Positions 15,231 through 20,712 of a stretch of DNA of 20,712 nucleotides are shown piece by piece. Position 1 is the stretch's first letter; each line of letters opens with the position of its first letter. Position numbers and translations under genes: made by a program. The notes below the pieces were generated by a model. The model worked only from the letters and a program-made list of their open reading frames with translations, made no database searches and was not told the origin of the DNA. This DNA is from Clostridia bacterium (GTDB lineage: Bacteria; Bacillota_A; Clostridia; Christensenellales; Aristaeellaceae): NCBI GenBank assembly GCA_009783365.1, contig WRHG01000009.1, positions 1 through 20,712 on the forward strand, read 5' to 3'.

Positions 15231-16813
15231 AGGCCGGGGAACAAAGCCGTACCCACCATAGCGCCCGCAACGCCTTTGTGGGCGTCCTTTGCCAAATGCT
15301 GACCATGGCGCTTGCAATCGTGGTGCGAATGGTATTCGTACGGACCTTACCCGTGGAATACCAGGGCATTTCCGGCTGGTTCAGCAACATCCTATCCGTT
15401 TTGAATATCAGTGAGCTCGGCATCGGCACCGCCATCGTGGTAAGTCTGTACAAGCCTCTTGCCACGGGCGACGTGCCGCGCATCCGGGCATCCCTGCGCC
15501 TGCTGCGCCGCGCCTACTTTTATGTGGGGTTGGCGGTGCTGGCGCTGGGGCTTTTGCTACTCCCTTTCCTGCCTGTGCTGTTGAACCGGCAAACGGACCT
15601 GGTGGATTTGCAGGCAGTCTACCTGATGTTCCTGGCCCAGTCCGTGTTCAGCTACCTTTTTTGGGGGTATAAATCCGCCATCTTCACCGCCGACCAGCGG
15701 CAATCCCGCATTCACGCCGTCGGGCTGCTGATCTCGGTATTTTCCTCGGCGGCGCAAATTCTGGCCTTGGCGCTGTGGCATAATTATTACGCCTATGTGA
15801 TGGTGTTTGCGGCGGCGGCGGCGCTGAAAAACATGCTTGTCGCCCGCAGCGCTGACCGTTCCTATCCCTATCTGCGCCGGGTTAGCCGCCCGCAGGCCGG
15901 GGAAGATGACACCGCTGCCCTGCCCAAAAAAGAGCGCCGCGGTATTTTTAAAAACCTCTTTGGCCTCAGTTTGTACCGCTTCAGCGGAACGGCGCTGAAT
16001 ACAACCGACAACCTGGTGCTTGGCAAGTTCATCGGCTTCGCCATCATCGGCCTGTACAGCAATTACCTGGTCCTGGTCACCGCCTTAACCACCATGCTGA
16101 GCCTGGTTTTCCAAAGCTTCACTGCCAGCGTGGGCAATTTTTCCGTCACCAGCGCTAAGGAAAGACGGTATTTCATCTTCCGGTGCCTGAACCTGCTGGG
16201 CGGCTGGTTGTACGGGTTTGCCGCCGTATGTCTGCTGGTTCTGCTGAATCCTCTTGTGGCGTTGCTTTTTGGCCATGACCGGATTCTTGCGGGCGCCTGG
16301 GCGGTGCCCATCATCGCACTGAACTTTATAACCAGCGGCTTGTTGGAAAACACAATCATGCACAAGGACGCCTGCGGCCTCTTTTGGCAGGGGCGCTACA
16401 GGCCCGTGTTCTCTGCCGGGCTGAATATTGCTTTCAGTCTATGGTGGGTGCATTCCTGGGGTATCGAAGGGGTGCTGCTGGCCACCATCGTCAGCCGGCT
16501 TCTTACCACCTGGTGGTTCGACCCCTGGATGGTGCACCGTTATGCCCTGGGAACCGGGGTGAAGGGGTATGTGGAACAAACAGCCGCAGTACTGGCCATT
16601 GCCCTTGGTTGCGGTATGGGGCTTACATCCTTGCAATCATTGCTTTTCCCCAGCCCTACGCCCATCAGCCTCCTGGTAATGCTGGCCCTATGCCTGCTTG
16701 TGCCAAACGCCGTGTTCTACCTGGCGTTTCGGAAGCGGGAAGAATACGTATATTTAAAAGAACAGGCCCTGCGGCTTTTCCGGAAACTGAGGAATAGAAT
16801 ACAAAACCAGTGA
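15227..16813 (+). CDS. Polysaccharide flippase (Wzx/MVF-like, MOP superfamily)
   Basis: The 528-residue, strongly hydrophobic protein has about 12-14 predicted membrane helices. Its N-terminus (ARNAFVGVLCQMLTMALAIVVRMVFVRTLPVEYQGI, followed by NILSVLNISELGIGTAIV) is typical of polysaccharide exporters of the MOP superfamily. A charged cytoplasmic loop lies near 222-245. It probably flips an undecaprenyl-linked glycopolymer unit outward. The ATG overlaps the preceding stop, so it is likely translationally coupled to the TagB/TagF-like gene. It ends the cluster; no clear terminator follows within the next 60 bases. Confidence 0.92.
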   Translation: MKAGEQSRTHHSARNAFVGVLCQMLTMALAIVVRMVFVRTLPVEYQGISGWFSNILSVLNISELGIGTAIVVSLYKPLATGDVPRIRASLRLLRRAYFYVGLAVLALGLLLLPFLPVLLNRQTDLVDLQAVYLMFLAQSVFSYLFWGYKSAIFTADQRQSRIHAVGLLISVFSSAAQILALALWHNYYAYVMVFAAAAALKNMLVARSADRSYPYLRRVSRPQAGEDDTAALPKKERRGIFKNLFGLSLYRFSGTALNTTDNLVLGKFIGFAIIGLYSNYLVLVTALTTMLSLVFQSFTASVGNFSVTSAKERRYFIFRCLNLLGGWLYGFAAVCLLVLLNPLVALLFGHDRILAGAWAVPIIALNFITSGLLENTIMHKDACGLFWQGRYRPVFSAGLNIAFSLWWVHSWGIEGVLLATIVSRLLTTWWFDPWMVHRYALGTGVKGYVEQTAAVLAIALGCGMGLTSLQSLLFPSPTPISLLVMLALCLLVPNAVFYLAFRKREEYVYLKEQALRLFRKLRNRIQNQ

Positions 16814-16876
16814 TATCTCGCGAAAAAAGGCAAAACCGTCCGATTTGGTGAAAAAAACACATGCTTATTATCTTAT

Positions 16877-16893
16877 TTTGACTATCTTTGACC
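16877..16893 (-). promoter_or_regulatory. CtsR operator, distal copy
   Basis: The minus strand reads GGTCAAAGATAGTCAAA, a perfect match to the CtsR heptamer direct repeat RGTCAAA-NAN-RGTCAAA. It is 36 bases upstream of the second copy. Confidence 0.88.
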
Positions 16894-16912
16894 ATTGTTT
16901 GCTGTTTTGTTA

Positions 16913-16929
16913 TTTGACTATCTTTGACT
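16913..16929 (-). promoter_or_regulatory. CtsR operator, promoter-proximal copy
   Basis: The minus strand reads AGTCAAAGATAGTCAAA, again matching the CtsR consensus perfectly. It overlaps the hsp20 -35 box, so bound repressor would block RNA polymerase until heat shock. Confidence 0.9.
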
Positions 16930-16942
16930 ATTAATGTATGCT
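16914..16942 (+). promoter_or_regulatory. hsp20 promoter
   Basis: TTGACT (16914-16919) and TATGCT (16937-16942) are spaced by 17 bases. Transcription would begin near 16949, giving a leader of about 90 bases that includes a small GC-rich hairpin (GCGGC/GCCGC, 17007-17019) just before the AAGGAGG at 17025. Confidence 0.6.
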
Positions 16943-17038
16943 CAATTTGCACCCGGAACCAAGGCCGCAAACATCGCGCCAGATGCCGGTGCCGGATCAT
17001 CATTTCGCGGCTCTGCCGCAATTGAAGGAGGATACTTT

Positions 17039-17461
17039 ATGTACACGATTCTGCCCAGCCGCCGCAACACGCTCTACCGTCCCGGCAGCGATTTTATCCG
17101 CTCGTTTTTCGATGTCACCGACATGTTACGTCCCGTAAGTCTTCATGTGGATGTGAAGGAGGAGGAGGGGTTCTATAAGCTGGAGGCGGATCTTCCCGGC
17201 GTTCCCAAGGATCTGATTAACCTGTCCGTCAAAGAAGACTGCCTGACCATCAGCGCGGATATGAACCGGGAGAAGAAAGAACAAAAGGAAGGATACCTGT
17301 ACAGCGAACGGCACAGCGGCCATGTGGAGCGCAGCTTCAACATGGAAGGCATCGACACGGCGAACATCACCGCCGCCTATGAAAACGGCGTTCTCACCGT
17401 GACACTGCCCAAGCAAACCGCCGACGAAAAGCCTCAAGCGAAAAAGATTGATATCGGTTGA
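17039..17461 (+). CDS. Hsp20/alpha-crystallin small heat shock protein
   Basis: The 140-residue ATP-independent chaperone holds unfolding proteins during stress. The alpha-crystallin domain spans about 38-128 and ends with the signature AAYENGVLTVTLPK; a C-terminal IDI near 137-139 fits the I-x-I/V oligomer-docking motif. GFYKLEADLPGVPKDLINLSV is the typical first half of the domain. The start at 17039 is chosen because AAGGAGG lies 7 bases upstream; an in-frame ATG at 16934 falls inside the promoter. Two CtsR boxes indicate control by the class III heat shock repressor. It is a monocistronic unit closed by a terminator at 17502. Confidence 0.96.
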   Translation: MYTILPSRRNTLYRPGSDFIRSFFDVTDMLRPVSLHVDVKEEEGFYKLEADLPGVPKDLINLSVKEDCLTISADMNREKKEQKEGYLYSERHSGHVERSFNMEGIDTANITAAYENGVLTVTLPKQTADEKPQAKKIDIG

Positions 17462-17501
17462 GAAAAACGGAAGGGAAGAAACGGGAAACTTTATCGAAGG
17501 A

Positions 17502-17536
17502 AAAAACCACCTGTCTTCGTTAGGTGGTTTTTCTCT
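17502..17536 (+). terminator. Intrinsic terminator after hsp20
   Basis: AAAAACCACCT (17502-17512) and AGGTGGTTTTT (17522-17532) form a perfect 11 bp stem with a 9-base loop, ending in a T-rich tail. The A-run on the left arm means it could also stop transcription from the right. Confidence 0.9.
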
Positions 17537-17564
17537 TTCATATCCGTTTTTTCAGACCCACTCA

Positions 17565-17594
17565 TCCTGATAGACGGGCGAAGTTGTATCAGGA
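17565..17594. repeat. 8 bp perfect inverted repeat
   Basis: TCCTGATA (17565-17572) and TATCAGGA (17587-17594) are exact inverse complements separated by 14 bases. The repeat lies between the hsp20 terminator and the promoter at 17649. A regulator binding site and a second weak terminator-like hairpin (GCGTTTT follows) are both possible. The remainder of the 348-base gap from 17463 to 17810 holds only the flanking terminator, the promoter and the leader. Confidence 0.4.
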
Positions 17595-17648
17595 GCGTTT
17601 TGCCGCAGCGAAACCGCTTCACGCAACATGCAAACAAGGAGAAAAGTA

Positions 17649-17677
17649 TTGACTTTTGGGGGCGATGGGCGTATGAT
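17649..17677 (+). promoter_or_regulatory. Promoter of the oxidoreductase/sugar-transport operon
   Basis: TTGACT (17649-17654) and TATGAT (17672-17677) are spaced by exactly 17 bases and each matches 5 of 6 consensus positions. Transcription should start near 17684, giving a leader of about 127 bases. This rules against translation starting at the in-frame ATGs at 17628 and 17673. Confidence 0.7.
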
Positions 17678-17810
17678 GGCAACACCTGAATTGCACGGCG
17701 AAAATATGTTGCGTTGGAAGACGGGGCCTATCCCCAGCCAGACAGAAAATATGGATTACAATGATCCGGACGAGCTTGTATCACCGCGTATGCATGGAGG
17801 TGTGATCGAT

Positions 17811-18803
17811 ATGTGGCGTACCGCAATACTCGGAGTTGGATTTATTGGAACCAACCATGCCGAGGCGCTTCTCAACTCGAAAATGGCGGAGCTTACCGCC
17901 ATTGTTGAGCTAAATGAAGAAGCCGGAAAGAGCGCGGCGGCGAAGTACGGATGTCCTTATTACGCGACGCTTGAGGAGGCTCTGTCAAAAGAACCGCTCG
18001 ACGTCGTTATCATCTGCCTCCCTTCCTATCTGCATGAGGAACATGCGGTCCGAGCCGTCGGCCATAAGCTGCATGTGCTGTGTGAAAAGCCCTTCTCGCT
18101 GTCTGTGGAAAGCGCCCGGAGAATGTTTGATGCCGCGGAGCGAAACGGGGTCGGGATGATGGCCGCACAGGCGGCTCGGTGGACGCCGGAGCTCGTGGAA
18201 ATCAATGATATGATCAAAAAGGATATGATCGGCAAAATTCATATCGGCGTTGCCAAACGCTTGGGACAGCATCCAAATTGGTCCACATGGCACAGGGATC
18301 CGGCAAAAAGCGGCGGCGGATTGTATGACCTGTGTATCCATGACCTTGATTTTTTGGTAAGCGTTTTCGGAAAAGTCAGGAGCGTTCATTCGATCGGCTG
18401 GCGCAGCCCGACCAAATGCTGGAATCATATCGTCAATCATCTCATTTTTACGAGCGGCGCAAACATAAGCTGCGAGGCGTCCATGGAAATGCCGGACGGC
18501 TATCCCTTCTCCGTCGGATACCGTATCGTAGGCGACAAGGGCGGCGTCGAGTACAATTACGCCGCCGGGTTCAACATTCACGCCGAATCCACATCCAGCC
18601 TAATCTGTTATGAAAACGGCGGCGAGCGAAAAGTCCTGGAAGTTGTGCCGAAGGATGTTTACCAATTGGAGATCGAGGCCTTTTTATCCTGTCTCCACGG
18701 AGAACAACCCCTGCCTGTAACGCGGGAAGATACGCTGGAAGTCCTTTCCATCGCCGAAGCGATTAACCAATCGCTGGAAACGGGGAAGCCGGTGGAATTA
18801 TAG
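17811..18803 (+). CDS. Gfo/Idh/MocA family NAD(P)-dependent oxidoreductase
   Basis: The 330-residue product is a sugar or inositol dehydrogenase-like protein. The N-terminal Rossmann fold starts with AILGVGFIGTNHAEALLNS, the GxGxxG at residues 8-13. CEKPFSLS carries the conserved lysine K93 of the EKP motif, and GGGLYDLCIHDLDFL carries the catalytic-type H177. The C-terminal domain is the usual beta-sheet substrate half. GGAGGT lies 9 bases before the ATG at 17811; in-frame upstream ATGs extend into the promoter and would add 61 residues without homology. It is followed by a sugar-binding protein, so it probably oxidises the imported sugar or polyol. The precise substrate cannot be told. Confidence 0.93.
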   Translation: MWRTAILGVGFIGTNHAEALLNSKMAELTAIVELNEEAGKSAAAKYGCPYYATLEEALSKEPLDVVIICLPSYLHEEHAVRAVGHKLHVLCEKPFSLSVESARRMFDAAERNGVGMMAAQAARWTPELVEINDMIKKDMIGKIHIGVAKRLGQHPNWSTWHRDPAKSGGGLYDLCIHDLDFLVSVFGKVRSVHSIGWRSPTKCWNHIVNHLIFTSGANISCEASMEMPDGYPFSVGYRIVGDKGGVEYNYAAGFNIHAESTSSLICYENGGERKVLEVVPKDVYQLEIEAFLSCLHGEQPLPVTREDTLEVLSIAEAINQSLETGKPVEL

Positions 18804-18850
18804 ATTCACCTGCCGGGAAGGGCGACAAGGACGGAATCGTTCTCTTGCGC

Positions 18851-18878
18851 CATATTACGCGTCCGAGACGCGAATGTG
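18851..18878 (+). promoter_or_regulatory. Intercistronic stem-loop
   Basis: CGCGTC (18858-18863), a CGA loop and GACGCG (18867-18872) form a 6 bp GC-rich stem. The stem extends outward as CATATT/AATGTG with one G-U pair and a bulged A at 18857, 12 pairs in all. No T-run follows, so it is more likely an RNA-stabilising or processing element than a terminator. It lies between the oxidoreductase stop and the binding-protein gene. Confidence 0.5.
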
Positions 18879-18931
18879 CGCCATTGAGATAAATCATCCT
18901 AACGAAACATGCGAAACGGAGGAAGGGAAGT

Positions 18932-19999
18932 ATGAAAAAAGCGGTGGTTCTCCTATTGTGCACGGTGCTTCTTCTTGGTATTTCAGCGGGTTACGTAGGC
19001 TCGGCGGAGGAGGAACTGGACATCAATGTGAAAGGCGATATCCGCGCCAAAAACGCGCCGATAGCCGATGTGGTTACGGGCGAAGAGATTCGCATTGGCG
19101 TCAGCATGCCGATACGCGGCGAGGCTGTCTGGGAAGCCTATCTGCAGGGTATCCTGGACGGCGGTGAAGAGCTTGGCAACGTCAACTTAATTGTGCAAAG
19201 CGCGCAGAACAATCCGAACGACCAGTTGCAGCAGATCGAAAACTTCATCGCGCAGGGCGTTCAGGGCATTATATGCTCCTACGTCGACAGCGAGGCCATT
19301 TTAGAGGCGATCAAAAAGTGCAACGATGCGGGCGTTCCTTTTATCGAGTTCTCACGGATGCTCGACGCGGATGTGGGCGTTGACATCGCGTACAAGGTCA
19401 GCGCCGAAGTTATAGGCATGCTCAGGCAGCAGAATGACTGGATGGTGGCATATAGCGACAAGGTCGGCAAAAAGGTTAAGATCATTGAGCTGATGGGCGC
19501 GCTAACCGACTCCTATGCGGTAGATCAACTCGAAATGCTGGCTGAAACCGTGGCAAACAACCCGGACAAGCTGGAAGTCATTCAGCAGGTTCCCGGCGAC
19601 TGGAATGCGGAGAAGGGACTCTCCGGCCTGCAAAACGCGCTTCAGGCGCATCCCGATGTGGATTTGATCTACCTGCATTCCGAATTCTATAATGCGGCGA
19701 TGAAATCCGCGCTCACTCAGGCTGGTAAGTTTGTTAAAGCAGGGGAGGAAGGCCATGTCGTCGTGATAACCTCCGGCGGCGCCACGGACAGCATTGAAAT
19801 GCTGGCGGACGGCTATGTGGATGTTGTAGGCTGCTTTGCCGCCTATGATACGGGCGTTTCCGCCACCCATGCCATGGTGGCCCTCATCCAGGGCAAAACC
19901 CTTGAGGGCACCATTTATGAGCCCCCGGCATTTTTGGTAGACGCCGCCAACTTTGACGAGCTTGCCTCGCAGGCTTACGGCATGAAGCTTGGGAAATAA
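18932..19999 (+). CDS. Sugar ABC transporter substrate-binding protein (RbsB-like, Peripla_BP_4)
   Basis: The 355-residue product has a signal peptide (MKK, then a leucine-rich core) with likely cleavage after VGSA near residue 25. LLLC at 7-10 lacks the small residue needed for a lipoprotein box. The mature part has the type I periplasmic-binding fold: RIGVSMPIRGEAVWEAYLQG, IVQSAQNNPNDQLQQIENFIAQGVQGIICSYVDS and GVPFIEFSR in lobe one, and GDWNAEKGLSGLQNAL followed by VDLIYLHSE and GYVDVVGCF around lobe two. GGAGGAAGGGAAG precedes the ATG. Such proteins deliver ribose, xylose, inositol or similar ligands to an ABC importer, whose other subunits should follow but are lost at the corrupted end. 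The gene itself appears complete. Confidence 0.93.
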   Translation: MKKAVVLLLCTVLLLGISAGYVGSAEEELDINVKGDIRAKNAPIADVVTGEEIRIGVSMPIRGEAVWEAYLQGILDGGEELGNVNLIVQSAQNNPNDQLQQIENFIAQGVQGIICSYVDSEAILEAIKKCNDAGVPFIEFSRMLDADVGVDIAYKVSAEVIGMLRQQNDWMVAYSDKVGKKVKIIELMGALTDSYAVDQLEMLAETVANNPDKLEVIQQVPGDWNAEKGLSGLQNALQAHPDVDLIYLHSEFYNAAMKSALTQAGKFVKAGEEGHVVVITSGGATDSIEMLADGYVDVVGCFAAYDTGVSATHAMVALIQGKTLEGTIYEPPAFLVDAANFDELASQAYGMKLGK

Positions 20000-20047
20000 A
20001 GCCGCCATTACGGGCAGGCCCATGGTTTCATCGGACCCAACGGCGGG
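20000..20047 (+). pseudogene. Fragment resembling the Walker A region of a sugar ABC ATPase
   Basis: Directly after the binding-protein stop, and in the same frame, the DNA reads SRHYGQAHGFIGPNGGG. This closely resembles the GEVHGFIGPNGAGKST segment of RbsA-type ATPases, the expected next gene. There is no start codon or ribosome binding site, and the roughly 30 residues that should precede this motif are absent; the sequence then collapses into poly-G at the point where GAGK would be. A short deletion or misjoin near 20000 is the simplest reading. A chance match in 16 residues is possible. Confidence 0.45.
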
Positions 20048-20116
20048 GGGGGGGGGGCCCCAATTTGGTGGAAAAGAAAAGGAAAAAGGGGGGGACGGGG
20101 GGGGGGGGGGCGGGGG
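20042..20116. repeat. Poly-G / low-complexity stretch, probable sequencing artefact
   Basis: Two long runs of G (about 13 and 14 bases) and several shorter ones are broken by short A- and C-rich stretches. This pattern is unlike anything else in the window. It resembles low-quality read ends, such as no-signal G calls in two-colour sequencing. Confidence 0.75.
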
Positions 20117-20712
20117 TACACTGCAAATACATTTTGCATCAATCTAATTAGCTTGAAGCTGTAGAAATGGTCTCTAAACCTGCCCGACTCAACTCTTTAT
20201 CTCCTTATCTCCCACCCAGATAACATCGTGACACGGGAATGCTGTGAATGGGTTGCGATTCCTACAGAACATGACGACACCAGTCACTGGAAACCGATAG
20301 AACTACGTAAATTCTGCGTTGCACTAGAATTTCCATTTATAACTCCCATACATTTAACAAGATACGAGGTTCTAAGTACAGCTGCTACAAAGAACGTTGT
20401 GTCCTGGCATGTGACACTATGCAGACTGATAAAAATTTTTCTTAAGATTCAGAGAAAGCTGCTGGTTTCATCCTCTGGGTAGAAAAAGAATTCTTGTACC
20501 CTAAAGGCAAAGACAGCAGGTTACCCCGAAACGTTAACTTCCTACAAGAATGCGCGGAGTCACATCGCAGACACAATAACACTTGACACGGCACTACAAA
20601 CAACATTCTGCCTACAGCATCAAACAAGCATATTAACCTCTTAAAGCCTGCTGGTTATGTGATGCACCACCAGTTTAACATTCAACAACTGTACGCTCTG
20701 CCCACACTGTAT
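20117..20712. other. Unassigned AT-richer DNA, probably foreign or chimeric
   Basis: The last 596 bases have lower GC than the rest, no ribosome binding sites, no recognisable protein, and open frames no longer than about 85 codons on either strand. No promoter, terminator, tRNA or repeat was recognised. Coming straight after the poly-G run, this looks like a misjoined read, possibly of eukaryotic host origin, rather than the continuation of the sugar operon. I could not identify its source. Confidence 0.5.

Noticed and set aside
13977..15317. Long open frame of 446 codons on the minus strand
   Set aside because: It is antisense to the TagB/TagF-like gene, which has clear family motifs and tight overlaps with both neighbours. 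The antisense product has no recognisable domain; open antisense frames are common in GC-rich coding DNA.
16934..17038. Longer hsp20 start at 16934
   Set aside because: That ATG lies within the promoter itself, while 17039 has a perfect AAGGAGG at the right distance.
16811..17038. Direct repeats TTTGACTATCTTTGAC considered as CRISPR-like or phage repeats
   Set aside because: There are only two units, no spacer pattern, and an exact match to the CtsR operator.
20228..20482. 84-codon open frame in the tail as a small gene
   Set aside because: It has no ribosome binding site or recognisable family and lies in a region that appears chimeric.

Overview
The window reads as a chromosomal piece of a moderately GC-rich Gram-positive (Bacillota, probably Clostridia) genome, most likely from a metagenome assembly. 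Supporting signs are strong AAGGAGG-type ribosome binding sites, sigma-A-like promoters, two perfect CtsR operators and teichoic-acid-type enzymes. Genes are densely packed with 1-4 base stop/start overlaps.

Layout. (1) 1-840, minus strand: the 5' part of an N-acetyl sugar amidotransferase, cut by the window edge. It diverges from nrdR, and the two promoters have overlapping -35 boxes. (2) 980-10488, plus strand: nrdR, polA and coaE, then four envelope or exported proteins: a membrane-anchored lytic transglycosylase, a family 5 solute-binding protein, a CHAP/peptidoglycan-binding protein and a secreted caspase-like (C14) peptidase with an EF-hand-type loop. The first six genes are nearly contiguous; the peptidase probably has its own promoter. 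(3) 10540-16813: a surface-glycopolymer cluster of a membrane GT2 glycosyltransferase, a LicC-like nucleotidyltransferase, an Asp/Glu racemase-family protein, a TagB/TagF-like transferase and a Wzx-like flippase. A complete 851 bp IS5-family element on the opposite strand sits between the first and second of these genes, inserted exactly in the stop codon of the glycosyltransferase. (4) 16877-17532: hsp20 behind two CtsR boxes, with a clear terminator. (5) 17649-19999: a promoter, a Gfo/Idh/MocA oxidoreductase and a sugar ABC transporter binding protein, with a strong intercistronic hairpin between them. (6) 20000-20712: the binding protein is followed by a scrap that reads like the Walker A region of an ABC ATPase but has no start codon. 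Then come about 70 bases of poly-G low-complexity sequence and about 600 bases of AT-richer DNA without bacterial gene structure. I regard this end as an assembly or sequencing artefact, possibly a chimera.

How it fits together. The first plus-strand run couples deoxynucleotide control (NrdR), DNA repair/replication (PolA) and CoA synthesis (CoaE) to cell-wall remodelling. The second builds and exports a phosphate-containing surface polymer. The last is a sugar uptake/oxidation operon whose ATPase and permease lie beyond the broken end. No CRISPR array, phage gene, tRNA or rRNA was seen. The least ordinary items are the exported caspase-like peptidase, the LicC-like/racemase/TagB-like cluster, and the stop-codon-preserving IS insertion.
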